64,000 nt of DNA. Source: Miscanthus floridulus (Eukaryota; Streptophyta; Magnoliopsida; Poales; Poaceae). Shown piece after piece: positions 38,206 to 49,279 of the stretch. Numbering within the stretch: the stretch's first letter is position 1; every line of letters starts with the position of its first letter. The stretch is from contig NC_089589.1 in assembly GCF_019320115.1 (NCBI RefSeq), forward strand, positions 21,290,580-21,354,579. The letters are read 5' to 3'. The notes below the pieces were generated by a model that was given only the letters and a program-made list of their open reading frames with translations, did not search any database and was not told where the DNA came from. Position numbers and translations under genes: made by a program.

Positions 38206-38609
38206 TGCTAGTTTGATCGCTACCAATTGACCCAACGGTCAATTGGGCCCTTGGATCAAAGCCCTGATCGGGGGCGTCCAACCATTCCATAGTTGGTGGG
38301 CCCCCGTCGCACAACATTATAAAGAGAGGTGGGGACCAGGGCTCTAACTACGAGGTTGACCTTGAGCTGTCGTGACCCACCAATAGCTAAACCTAACCCG
38401 ATCTAAAGAGGGTGCTGCCAGCGACGGGAAGACCCACTGAACTTCGCCGTCACCACCGGACCGCGGCACCTCGCGTCACTGTCGCCTCTGCATCGCCACC
38501 ACTACGCTGGACTCCATCGCGCCGAGCTCCCACGACACCGGTGTCCACGCGGCTGCGGCGCAACTGCGCCAGGGCAAAATAGAGGAATCAGTTTCTCCAT
38601 CTAAGTAAG
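38206..38609 (+). repeat. Copia right (3') LTR, 3' end missing
   Basis: It starts TGCTAGTTTGATCG right after the polypurine tract and aligns with the left LTR to CTAAGTAAG. The last 45 bp of the left LTR have no counterpart here. Confidence 0.85.
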
Positions 38610-40600
38610 GTCCCGTTTGGCAGGGCTTCACTTCACTAGTGAAGCCATTTTTTTAGCTTCAGCTCCACGAATAGTTCCAGCGGTGGGGCTGAAGCGGTTT
38701 TGGTAAACCGTTTGGCAAAATGGCTTCCCTATGAGAGCATGTTTTTAGGGGCCTGGAGGAGGAGCCGGGAGAAGCCACTTTTTTTGGTTCCATCCCACCC
38801 CAAATCATTGTGAGAGCATGTTATATGAATTATTTTTCCTTTCTTGTCTTGTTTCATTTCTTCTATGTTTGCTTTTATTTAGTATTTTTGCAATATTTAG
38901 TAGACTTTTTTCATGTGGGCATGATCTTATGATATCGTGGTGCTAATTGATTGAAACTTTCTGGTTTATTTATTGCTCGATAGTATTCCATGCTATATTT
39001 TTCTTCATTATATGTTACATATTGTATTTATTAGATAATAGATGATTCATTGTATTTATTTGATAATAGAGATGATATTCGTTATCTTGTTCTCTTCGTG
39101 TGTTTGAGATGTTCCATGTTGTCTTCTATTTTTATGTTCCATAAATGTTATATTTTGCAATGTTTGTATATAGTTCCCATGAAATGTTCCATAGTACATA
39201 TATTGGGTTGTTTATGTAGTACGCATATGACGTTTTATGATGTATTTTGGGATATTCGGTAGTGTAAATAGAATATTCTATAATTATCTTTGAATTCACA
39301 TAGTACACGTGAAATGTTCTGTAGTATAATTTAGATTGTTTAAATAGTACCCATATGATGTTCTTTTTAATTTCCTATGTTTATTATTATTATTTTCCTT
39401 GCTTAACCATAGCAATAATTTATGTATTTGTGATGTGTCTTCTACGTTTGCGTGAATTACATCACATACCAAAATGTTTGGCTTTGCTTAACTATCGAAA
39501 TGATTTGTGCATTTGTAACGTGTGTTCTGCATTCGTCTAGGTTACATCATATACCAAAATATTTGTCTTGGTACATGTGATGTTCACATAATATACGTAT
39601 GATGTTCTACAATGTATTTTGGGATGTTCAAGTAGTATAAATAGGATGTTCAGCAATTTTGAGTATTCACATAGTACTTTGAGTATGTTTTATGGTATAT
39701 TTTAGGTTGTTCAAATAGTATCCATATGATGTTATTTTTTCTTTTTCTCTAGTTTTTTTATTTTTTCGTCATCGTTATTTTATTCTATTAATGTATTTCT
39801 AAATTTAGTGTTATATTATCATATTTACTGATTATTTAATAGTATATGTGAGATGCTTTTTAGTATATGTTTAGGTGTTAATATCATGTAGTATCTCTTG
39901 TGACTTACCTTCTATTTTCTATTATGTTATTTAGCATATCGATATTTACATATTGTGAGATTCTCTTTAGTAATTTAGGTATTCGGTAGTATCCTGTGAT
40001 GACCTTTTATTTCATGATTACATGCCTTTATTTCTTTGTATTATTTATGTTTTCTTTTGTTCACCTTTTATTAATTTTGTCATTATATTTAAGTTTTTAT
40101 TATTTTCTTTTTTTCTATATATTTCATAGAAAATATAATTAATTTCCCTATTTCCACCGATATTATAATATCATTCACACGAATATATTATTTTATTTTT
40201 GCTAAATCTTGAATATTATTCTTGTGAACCTAGAACATTTGTAATGTGAAGATGGCAACATTGTTCTCGCAACATAGAACATCGCCTCTACTCCATAAAA
40301 GAGAAAGTTCTATCCTCATTATATAAATGTTTATTAATAAAAGTTTTAATCTAAATATACTTAAGTGGGATCGTTGTTTTGAAGGATTTATCTTTAAAAA
40401 TACAATAGTAAAATTAGAACTAAATTTTCGATGTCTAGTTTGTAAAGTACGGGCTTTTTATAGTTTTAAAAACTCATTGGACATCATTAAATTTGAACAC
40501 TACTGCATAGATGTGTACCACAAACAGAGGAAGTGGTTGGAGGTGAGCTGGTCGGCACAACGCATAGTGTCGACCCGGTCGGACATTAAGTCCTCCCATG
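38610..40600. other. AT-rich repetitive block without gene
   Basis: It starts GGTCCCGTTTGGCAGGG with a palindrome GGCTTCACTTCACTAGTGAAGCC-like (38627-38649, partly quoted), then turns strongly AT-rich. An 85-bp unit is duplicated in tandem at 39399-39483 and 39484-39568. Blocks around 39230-39380 and 39595-39735 are diverged copies of each other (TGTATTTTGGGATATTC versus TGTATTTTGGGATGTTC). No coding or clear termini are seen. Confidence 0.45.
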
Positions 40601-40682
40601 ATTCATGGACGACATGCATGCTCTGCCCTGCTCCCAAGGCCTAGACCAAATTGCTTCCTTGGCTCCTGGGCTTTGTGTTAAC

Positions 40683-41652
40683 TAGGCCCGGTCCTGTCGA
40701 TTTATTGGCCAAGAGCGAAGTAAAAAAATGAGCCCTTTAATACAACTCAAATAATGATGTTCCTAATAAGTGTATTGTATAAATAAAAAGTTATACATTT
40801 TACCTTAAATTTTCTTCTAACATTCGCTGATGCGAAGTCCTTGATGGAACCAACATCATTTTCATCTAATAATTTCTTCTCAATGTATAAAGTTGTCAAA
40901 CCATTTAATATTTCTTGAGACCTTACAGAGCTCAAATAATGAGTTCACTATAAATTTAAAAATTATTTGTAAGCAATGTACAAAAGTTATGTCATACACA
41001 ATACTAAATTCAATTCAACACTATACGGATTCCTAAATCCCTGAATTATTACCAAGTGGAGAACTAGATTAAATGATTATTCGCCGCCCTAGCTACAGCG
41101 TAACTCCGCAAGGATTCCTAAATCCCTGTATTATAAAGAAAAAGATTGGGGACAAAAGCAAATTAAATCTTGATTAAACATATACACTTGCCATACATCA
41201 AATCATCAAATCAAAGGGGAGCAATTGGGTACCTCCGTGCGAGCAATTGGGAGCAATTGGACGGAGAGTGGGGTGGGCGCCGCCGGTCGGCGGCCGCACG
41301 CTGGTTGCTGCCACGATATGGAGGCTAAGGGGCGCACGAATGACCGATCGACGATGGCACAAGCACGATGCGCAGGCTCTAGCTCGTAGGTCGTAGCGGG
41401 GAAGAAACAACGGCGGCGCGGCAGAATGCGAAATCGACGCACCGACGTGGAACTGTGGAAACCAAATTGACAGATGCTTGAAATGTATGCTTGAAAGTTT
41501 CACGTACGTGCCCATCCGTTTCCTGGCCTCATGGGCTCCTGGCTTTCCTATGAGCTCCTATACCTACAGCTTAGATATATGGGGTTGGGCCCCTTGACAT
41601 CGAGGGCCCTCTGCGCAGGCACAGCTCGAACCCCCCCTCCGGGCCAGGCCTG
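40683..41652. mobile_element. hAT element, 970 bp, TSD GTGTTAAC
   Basis: The ends are TAGGCCCGG and CCGGGCCAGGCCTG (complement CAGGCCTGGCCCGG), flanked by a perfect 8-bp duplication GTGTTAAC (40675-40682 and 41653-41660). A minus-strand remnant at 40747-40935 (ILNGLTTLYIEKKLL, DFASANVRRKF) matches the C-terminal dimerisation end of hAT transposases of the MYM/TTF type. The rest of the transposase is gone. The host sequence it interrupts recurs intact at about 49150-49250. Confidence 0.85.
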
Positions 41653-41720
41653 GTGTTAACATGGCAAAATCTTCTGTCTTCTTTAATATTTCTTGTATCA
41701 CCATAAAATATTCTATATAA

Positions 41721-41813
41721 GAGCATCTCCACCAGCTCCCTAATACAACTCCCCCAATAAGATGATAATGGCGATGACCCAATACTACTTTTCAGATTAT
41801 TGGGGGAGGTGCT
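41721..41813. mobile_element. GAGCATCTCCA-type MITE fragment
   Basis: It begins TAA|GAGCATCTCCACCAG, and the segment AACTCCCCCAATAA near the left pairs with ATTATTGGGGGAGGT on the right. PIF/Harbinger-type MITEs with this terminus are common in grasses. The right boundary is uncertain. Confidence 0.4.
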
Positions 41814-41991
41814 ATTGCAGACCACCAATAACTCATCCCCAATACAAATGGGACCAATAACTCATCCCCAATATAAATGGCTTCCACTTGTCAGTGAAAA
41901 GTTTATATTTTCTTTTTTCCCTCAGAATCTCTTCCCCCCCACACCACACCACACCGCTTCTCTCCCTAGCGACCGCCTAAAAGCCCTAGTT

Positions 41992-43982
41992 TAGTTTTGG
42001 ATAATTGATGAAACCTACGTACTAACCTTTGTCATGAGCGTTGATTTGAGCAAGGTTGGTACATACCAAGTGATGGAGCAATGAGAGGTCCATGGAGATG
42101 AAGATGGACATAAGATGATGGTGATCAAGCTCTAAATTGAAAAAGAAGAAAGAGAAAAACAAAAACCAAGTGTTATCATGACAAAGGTATCAAATAGATT
42201 TTTATTTTGGTGATCAAGACACTATAGAGAGTGTGATCTCGTTTTAGATCAATAGATGTACTATAAAGAGAGAAAATCTCTGACTAAGCGGTTATCAAGT
42301 GCCAGTAGGTGATATGATTCATTTATATGGATTTGGGACCTAGTGTGCTAACAATTAACCCTTGAAAAATGCTTGGAAAAATGCTAACACACGGGCACAT
42401 GAGTTGTACACTTTGTGGTTAGCAACATGGAAGCAAGGGCGAAGTGTTTGAGGAGATAGAAAAAGAGAAGGGGTCACTCACACGCGACCGGACGCTGGTC
42501 TCAGCTTGATCAGACGCGTCCGGTGCATGACCCCAGGTGGCGTGGGCCTTGGCGAAGAGGGCTGAGTTGCGACCGGACGCTGGACCTGACTCTGGCACCG
42601 TGTCCGGTCATGTGTTGCAGAGAGGGAGCGGCTCGGGGCCACGATCGGACGCCGGAGAGAATGCGCGACTGGACGCACGGTGAATACTATTCACACATCC
42701 GGTCATGGCATTGAGAAACACGCTGCGACTAAGAGGGTAGGACCAGACACTAGGCGCGTTAGGTCATCTCTAACCGGGCGCGTCCGGTCTTGTTTTCTGC
42801 GCTCTAGAACATCTCTGGAAACGATCGGATGCCATGTGGTGGTGCGTCTAGTCACTTGTGCGGCGCGTCCAGTCATTCTTTAACTGCGCGAGTGAACCGT
42901 TAAGTTACCATTGGAGATTGACGCGCGACATTGAACGGAAGGCCACGTGGCAGGCATCGGGCGACGGGACTCGGCTGACCGGACGCAGGGCAGCGTCTAG
43001 TCAGTGCGTCCAGTCATGTCTGCGAGCTCCCAACGGCTCTCTGAGTCTTGGGGGCTCTATAAATAGAAGTTGCTCGCTTTGGGCTCACACTCTTGTACAT
43101 TTTGATCTGTGAGACATCCTTATGAGCCTAAGCAAACACCTCCCACTTATTTCCATCATTGATTCGTCATCAAAGTGAGATTGTGAGTGATTCCTAGTAC
43201 ATTTACTTGAGTGATTGCATCTAGTGGCACTTGGGGATCGTTGTGGCTGTGGATTTCTTGTTACTCTTGGTGTTTGGTGACACCTAGATGGCTTGGAGCA
43301 GCAGAGTATCATTGACACAAGTTGGAGATTGTTCGTGGCCATCTCCTAGTGATTGTAAGGGGTCTTGTACCTTCCCCTGCGGAGAGCCAAAATATAATTC
43401 TAGTGGATTGCTCGTGTCATTGAGTTACCTCACTTGTGGGTAGGTTCTTACGGCGCCCAAGTGTTGGGCTAGATTTATGAAACACCTATTAGCCACCGAA
43501 CCACCAAGTGTTGTTCGACACAACGGGGACTAGCGTACCGGCAAGGACGTGAACATAGGGAGAAAAATCTTGTGTCAATTGTGATTGGAATTCTCCCCGT
43601 GATTCTCTTGGTATTCATTGATTGGTTCATTGTCTCTTGCCACGGCGGTATAATCATCTCACTCACTCTCTTGTATTTACATTCTAGTGTAGCTAAGCTC
43701 TTTAGTGTAATTAGTTTTGAGAGTTAGCTTGTCTTGTTGAGTTGTTTAGTTAGTGAGGCTCTTTAGTCTAGTCTTTGAGAGCTCACTAACTTAGCTTGTA
43801 GTGACTTAGCTCTTGCTTGACATAGAGATCATAGATAACTAGAATTATTGGAATAGGTGGTTTGCAACCCTTATAGAGCTAGAGCAAAATTGCATTACGC
43901 CATTTAGGTTTCTAACTCTTTGCTCTAGTGTCTTTGTAGAGATTTTTTATAGGCTATTTGCCCCCTCTAGCTATTTAGGACA
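41992..43982 (+). repeat. Probable solo LTR, Copia SIRE/Maximus-like, about 2 kb
   Basis: It starts TAGTTTTGGATAATTGATGA and ends TTTGCCCCCTCTAGCTATTTAGGACA, the start and end I associate with the Maximus/SIRE LTRs of grasses. The middle is rich in CGTCCGGTCA and GACCGGACGC motifs. A TATA motif CTATAAATAG at 43056-43065 fits an LTR promoter. No PBS follows, no coding DNA is inside, and no second copy is in the window, so it is a solo LTR or truncated. No target duplication is recognisable. Confidence 0.55.
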
Positions 43983-44124
43983 TTTCACTGCCGCGCGGGT
44001 GCTCATATTGGGCTCCTCGGTGTCGGCGCCAACCCCCACCTCCAGGTCCTGGCCATGGCGTGACCCCCCTCTAGATCCGCTCAGATCCCCGAACACCATG
44101 GCCCTTGCAAAAGGCGTGGTTATA

Positions 44125-44340
44125 TTGTCTCTCGTAAACACAACTGTAACCAAATAAAGGACATGGTTACAATATGAGTTACTGCTCGGTTACAACTTTG
44201 TGTAGTCTGTAGTTATAAATTTGAGATACATTTCGCTTATTCACTACCCAGTTATAACATTTACTACTCGCTTATTCACTAGCTGGATCCTGGAGACACA
44301 TTTGAGACGTCCTCCATCATCACACACATCGGATCCAACA
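44125..44340. repeat. Duplicated 3' flank of the citrate-binding-like gene, copy B
   Basis: It matches 20820-21010 in order and orientation (AGTTATAAATTTGAGA, CTTATTCACTAGCTGGA, GAGACGTCCTCCATCATCAC). Confidence 0.75.
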
Positions 44341-44993
44341 TTCCATCAAGCGTGTGTCACTGTCGCGCACACGACCAGATCAAGAGCGAAACTAAGACAT
44401 CTAATGTGTTCACGGCTTGGTGTAGATGGCGACGTTCTTCGAGTCGGTGTGAATGCTTGTGGAGCCCCTGCGTGTACACGCCGAACTTGAAGTAGTGCTC
44501 CTTCCCGCCGTGGCCTTGAAGTTCCAGCCTCCTCTCGCTGTCGACGAACACGGTGACGTTCCCGGCCGCGATGTCGTGCACCACGTTGAGCCGGATCCAC
44601 CGGTCGTACACACGGTCTGCCACCACCTTGGTCAGGTCGTGGTAGTAGGTGAGCCAGCCGTCGTAGACGGACAGCATCACCGTCGACGCGTGCGGTGGCG
44701 CCGCGCCAAAGATCTGCTTCACCGACGCGCCCGACGGCACGTACACGTCGCCCTCGAACTGCCACACCCCGGAGCTGTACACCTTCTGCAGAAGCAGAAC
44801 GCATGTAGAGTTAGTATAGGAAAAAGACCTGGAATGGTCGAGAAGAAAGAAGCACGTTTAGCCGTGGAGAGGTGACATACGGCGACTCTGATCTCGGTGC
44901 GTGCATAGCCAATGCGGGTGGCGCTGATGGACTTGTAGGTGGCGAAGACCCACATGCGGCGGAAGCCGCCTACAAAAAAAAAATAGGGCTATA

Positions 44994-47900
44994 CACGACG
45001 GTTTACTGGTGACGTTCTAAGAAAGCATCATAGAATTCTATTGTTTATGACAGTTCATTCCTAAGGTGATACATCTAAGACAACGGGTTTAGTTGTCGTC
45101 ACTGTTGGACGTCACAGATCATATTTCCTTGTAAACAGGGAAGTTGGTACGGGGAAGGTGGTACCAGCCTGTCGACGAGGTTGAATGTGCAAAAATTATT
45201 TTTTTTGAAAGTAAATGTGCAAAAACTATTGCCACGGCCAGGAGTCGAACTGCAGGCATCTCGTATTCAAGGGTAGGGAACTAACCACTACTGAGATGCA
45301 GCGTTGTTTTCGATGAGTACTGATCTGTTTTAGATTTTGTCCTCTGCTAAACAAATTATAGTGCTTTGAAATCCCTAGTCTGTGACGTTTTGTGTTTGAG
45401 CGCACAGAAAAAAACATTTCGCAAACTTTCGTGGCTGTGCTCGCCTATGGGACTCAAAAATTTTCCTCCAGTGACTCCCTCCCTCTTATCCTCTCCCATT
45501 CTCCCCACAGCAACACACATGTTCCAGTCTCCAACCTTTCTCCACCTTCCCTGCCATCCTCTCTGACCATCCCTCCCCAATCCACCTCTCTCCATCCAGG
45601 TGCGCACGACGCGGGGCTGTGGCGGCGTGGATTTGGGGCACAGGGCTGGGGGCTGAAGCTGCGAGCGGCGTGGGGCTGCGGGCGGCGCGGGGATGCGGGC
45701 AGCGTGGATCTGCGGGCGGTGTGGATCTGCGGCGCGGAGCTTCGTGCTGAAGCTGCGTGCGGCGGGGTAGCTGCCGTCAAGGGCGGTCGACCGTCCCGTC
45801 CTCGCAAGCAGGGTAGTGACTCCGCCGAGTCGCCTGGTCATCCGTCGACGGTCGGCTGCCCCGCGCCGGCGCCCCCCCCGCCTGGCCGCCTCAACCCTCC
45901 AGCCTCTGCCCTTGGCCGACGCTCGGAGGCCACAGCCAGCCGCCCAGGCACCCATGTCCCACACTCTGCAGTTGTGCTGCTCCTCTCTCCTGTTGTCTGC
46001 TGCGGTATGCTTTTGTCTCTTAAACAACAGTAGATTTTAGCTGAACCCAACTCTGAATTTGGTACCAAAATTACTGTGTTTTTAGCCGAATTTGAGCCCC
46101 TGCAACTTCTAAACGCTGTAGGTTTTGATCCATGTCCTTAAACAAGATCGGTAGACCTTTATGTCCAGAACATATTTTTTTATGATAGATTGAATCATGT
46201 ACATGTGAATTTAGGGGAAATTCTTTGATGAACATAGGATCTCAGTCTCAGTTATGAGCTCCGAACTTATAAATTGCGGGTATATTATTATCATAATTTT
46301 AACATTAGTTCTCTAACCTAATGTATATTGTGTGCTCTGTACTAAATAATGGATGCTTCTCAATCGATACTTGGCACCAATGATGGTTGTTGCTCTACTG
46401 CTGCTTTTGGAATTCAACAAGGTATGGTGCTAATTTGCAGCAATCTAGATTAGAGAATATAGCTAGCGGATTTGATTTTTTATATGCTCTGTTATCAATA
46501 TGATTTCTGAGAACTTGAAATGCACAAACGACCTTTATTCTAGAACTTGTCACTTATACTGCAAATTGCAATCAGTAGCAATAGAAACTTTAGTTCCAGA
46601 TAGTCGTTCCAGGAACTCAGTACTTAAGAGTTTCTAGTGTTCATGGGATCTGTTCCTCACATTTGCAGGCACGTATGGCCAATGTGAACTTGTCAACACA
46701 GGCCTAGTGGACTCGTGATGCAACTTTCACTAGCTATTTTAACTTATGGAGCTGCCATAAGTCAGGTACCCCTTTTCCATATTACTATACTAGCAGTGCA
46801 AATTATTGTGTTAAAAAATTACTATACTAACTGTGCAAATGCAACTGCCAAGCCAAATTGTTGAAGGCTGCAGCTTCAATTCTTCTCAAATTGGTTGGCT
46901 AAATTGTTGGCCATCTAGAGGAGCTGTATAAGTGACAAGTTTAGAACAACATTTGATAGGTTTCCAGCTTGCAAGTGACAAGTTCAAGAACAAGTAATTT
47001 TTGTAACTCCTTGTATTTCAACCTGTTTTGGACCTTTTGGTTATGTTTCCAGCTTTGGTGTGCATATGATATATTAAATTAGGAGATTTGTAGAACACAA
47101 GTGATAGATTATGCAAAGATTGGACAAAACTATATCTAGTGCAAGCATTTGACTAAGTGCTATGCTGTTATGTTCACCTCATCTCGTGTAGGCTTATCTA
47201 GGCTCTCAATATGCTCCTCTCTTTTTCCTATTAAGTTGACAATCTTTAAATAAATAATAGTTGTGATGTAGAAGTTTTAACTTGGCAAAAAGACCCTTGC
47301 ATTTTTTTCAAAGATAGTACCTTTGCACATGTGAGTTTTATTACTGATCAAGTATTCTTTGCAGATGTTTGATGAGGCTATCTGTGAATTGCGGCAAGAG
47401 GATCAAGGTGCTCATGGTGGCTATTTTCATTAGTCGTGAAAGATTTTGTTGTGCGACCAAATCATATGAGTTGTTGCTGTACATGCAACATCTAGTTTTG
47501 TAGGTACTTGAATGTGCTTGGTTATTGCCTTAGTATTTCGTGTGAAATATTGTACAAGTACAAATGTTGATGGTTTCAATGAAAATGATGAGCAATATTT
47601 TGTCAATTGTGAGCTTTGTTCCGGTTTATGTGTGTTTCATGAGTGTGCTTTAATGTGTGGCATGGTTAATATTGATTGTATGGTTAATGCTGTGATGATT
47701 TGGTACTAATTTGTGATGTTATTTTTCGTCACTATGGTTTGAATCTGGGCTTGGATATAGGCTGGTTATAGGAGACAGACAACTAATTCATGACGAATAA
47801 AAAAACCAATCTGTGACGGTCCATCTTGGTCCAACAAATGTATGACGCGGGATACATGACGTTTTTCTTGATGGTCATCATGAGTTAACTGCAAGGTTTT

Positions 47901-48124
47901 AAATCTCCGGCTAAAGGTATTTAGCGGATGATCTCTAAAACAGCTATAGCTGAGCTAAATGAGGCTATAGCCCGCTATAGCCGCTAAGTTGTACATCAAC
48001 CCAAATAGCTTGATCAGCGTCGAGCAGCTATAGCCGGCTATAGCAACAGCTATAGCCGGAGATTTAAAACCTTGGTTAACTGTGACGTATTTTCGCTTGT
48101 CTATGACCAAAGTAAACCATCATG
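44994..48124. mobile_element. TIR transposon (superfamily unassigned) filling intron 1
   Basis: The left end CACGACGGTTTACTGG pairs with the right end, whose complement is CATGATGGTTTACTTTGG. Both terminal 400 bp are studded with TGACG/CGTCA motifs (for example TCTGTGACGGTCCATC). The interior is GC-rich at 45590-46000 with overlapping frames on both strands, and otherwise AT-rich with no transposase. It may carry a captured gene fragment. Target duplication is unclear. Confidence 0.5.
47892..48074. mobile_element. hAT-type MITE, 183 bp, TSD GTTAACTG
   Basis: Perfect terminal inverted repeats of about 20 bp (CAAGGTTTTAAATCTCCGGC) and perfect 8-bp target duplications at 47884-47891 and 48075-48082. 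The inside is a chain of GCTATAGC-type motifs. It is nested in the larger TIR element. Confidence 0.92.
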
Positions 48125-48911
48125 TAAAGGGTGCTTTTTTAGTGGCTGCTCATACCGCTCGTGGAGCGGCACGTCGTAGGGCTTCTGCACCACGAACTGC
48201 GATTCGCTCAGCTTGACACGGCTGAAGCCGGCGGTCAGGTGGCGAGAAGAGCCGGCGTTGGTGGCGTAGGGCAACGATAGCACCGCCACCACCAGCAGCA
48301 GCAGCAACTGCAGAGAGCACGAACTAGAAGAAGAACCTGCTGCGATGTCTCTGAGTACTAGCCACCGCCCACCAGTGAGGAGGGCGTACCCATAACTCAT
48401 CTCGTCTGTCTATTTAACTGCTCGATCGGCTGCCTGGTCGATCAGTGTCAGTGTACACTAGCGATGATTACCACGAGGCCCATCGCGTGTCGTGTGCACG
48501 GCGACGGGGACGGTGGCCGGCGGGCGGGCGGAGGCGCCACGCGCGCCAAAGACAGCTAGCGATATCAAGCGCTTGCTTCGAAACTCAAGTTGCAGGAAGG
48601 AGATCTCAAGAGGAGTCGTGGATTCGTCCAACACAACATACTCTGTTTGGCTCGTTTGCCACCGCACTGAATCTCTGACGACCATGCTGTCATCAGTAAC
48701 TTTTTTTTTGAGGGGACCCTGTCATCAGTAATCTGGTTGATGGCGGCGATTCACAGGCTCACGGCCCACATGCAGCGAGCGTGCTCACGAGAGTGGATTT
48801 ACCGCCTGCATGTGTGGCCGTACAGCATATCGTGGCCGTCCAAATGTCCCAGCTGCATCAAAATTCGTGCTCGCGTGTAAATCAACTTACTAAACCATTA
48901 GATTCAATAAG

Positions 48912-49003
48912 ACCCTAAACCCTAAAACCTAAACCATAAACTATAAACCCTAATCCCTAAACTCTAAAACCCCTAAACCCTAAACTCTAAACCCTAAACC
49001 CAA
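48912..49003. repeat. Interstitial telomere-like repeats
   Basis: A 90-bp run of perfect and degenerate CCCTAAA units (plant telomere type), with variants such as CCATAAA and CTCTAAA. It lies about 0.5 kb upstream of the citrate-binding-like gene. Confidence 0.85.
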
Positions 49004-49139
49004 CACAGCAGAGTGCCAGCAGCATAGGAATGCAGCCGCATCAAGATTCGTGTCGCAGGCTGTATGGACGGTGGAGATAGCCCGTGCGGCCACGTACACA
49101 AGCAGCGAGATTTTTCAATTCCCGTGTGCTCACGTCTGA

Positions 49140-49270
49140 TTCACGGCCCACGACGCGCATGCTCTGCTCCCAAGGCCCAGACCAAAATTGCGTCGGGGCT
49201 CCTGGGCTCTTGAGTGAGCATGACAAAAACTTCCGTCTTTTTAACATTTTTGTATGAGCACCACTAATAC
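49140..49270. repeat. Short dispersed repeat, second copy near 40605-40670
   Basis: CATGCTCTGCTCCCAAGGCC and GGGCTCCTGGGCTCTTG recur at 40617-40672 with few changes. The continuation TGACAAAAACTTCCGTCTTT matches the other side of the hAT insertion (GGCAAAATCTTCTGTCTTC at 41661). Confidence 0.6.
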
Positions 49271-49279
49271 TAATATTAA

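Larger units (their letters stand above)
21504..38609 (+). mobile_element. Ty1/Copia LTR retrotransposon, interrupted by a Gypsy element
   Basis: The left LTR (about 21504-21919) and right LTR (38206-38609) match over some 370 bp, from CAATTGGGCCCTTG to CATCTAAGTAAG. A PBS follows the left LTR, and an AAAGGGGAGA purine tract (38195-38204) precedes the right LTR start TGCTAG. The internal region is split by the Gypsy insertion at 21958-34144. It encodes degenerate Copia domains on the plus strand. The left LTR lacks about 34 bp of its start, and the right LTR lacks its last 45 bp, where a GGTCCCGTTTGGC-type sequence takes over. No target duplication can be recognised. The element is non-autonomous. 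Confidence 0.85.
44357..48400 (-). pseudogene. Citrate-binding-protein-like gene (alginate-lyase-2 fold), three exons, probably damaged
   Basis: Exon 1 (48400-48156) has a signal peptide (LQLLLLLVVAVLSLPYATNA) and the N-terminus GFSRVKLSESQFVVQKPYDV. Exon 2 (44969-44881) has RRMWVFATYKS and ARTEIRV. Exon 3 (44785-44357) has SSGVWQFEGDVYVPSG, STVMLSVYDGWLTYYHDL and YDRWIRLNVVHDIAAGNVTV with HYFKFGVYTQ. This order is that of plant citrate-binding proteins, thought to be secreted or vacuolar. Exons 2 and 3 join in frame, but the only good donor of exon 1 (GTATGAG) leaves it one base out of frame with exon 2. The ATG used by the paralogue reads ATC here; an upstream in-frame ATG at 48400 exists. 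The C-terminal NVAIYTKP stop lies in another frame (44410-44430). Intron 1 is a transposon. It could still be expressed in altered form. Confidence 0.68.

Noticed and set aside
45356..46068. 223- and 213-residue ORFs on opposite strands in the intron element
   Set aside because: High GC and arginine/alanine/proline-rich; both strands open; no recognised domain.
48912..49003. A true telomere or chromosome end
   Set aside because: The tract is short, degenerate and embedded in gene-bearing sequence on both sides.
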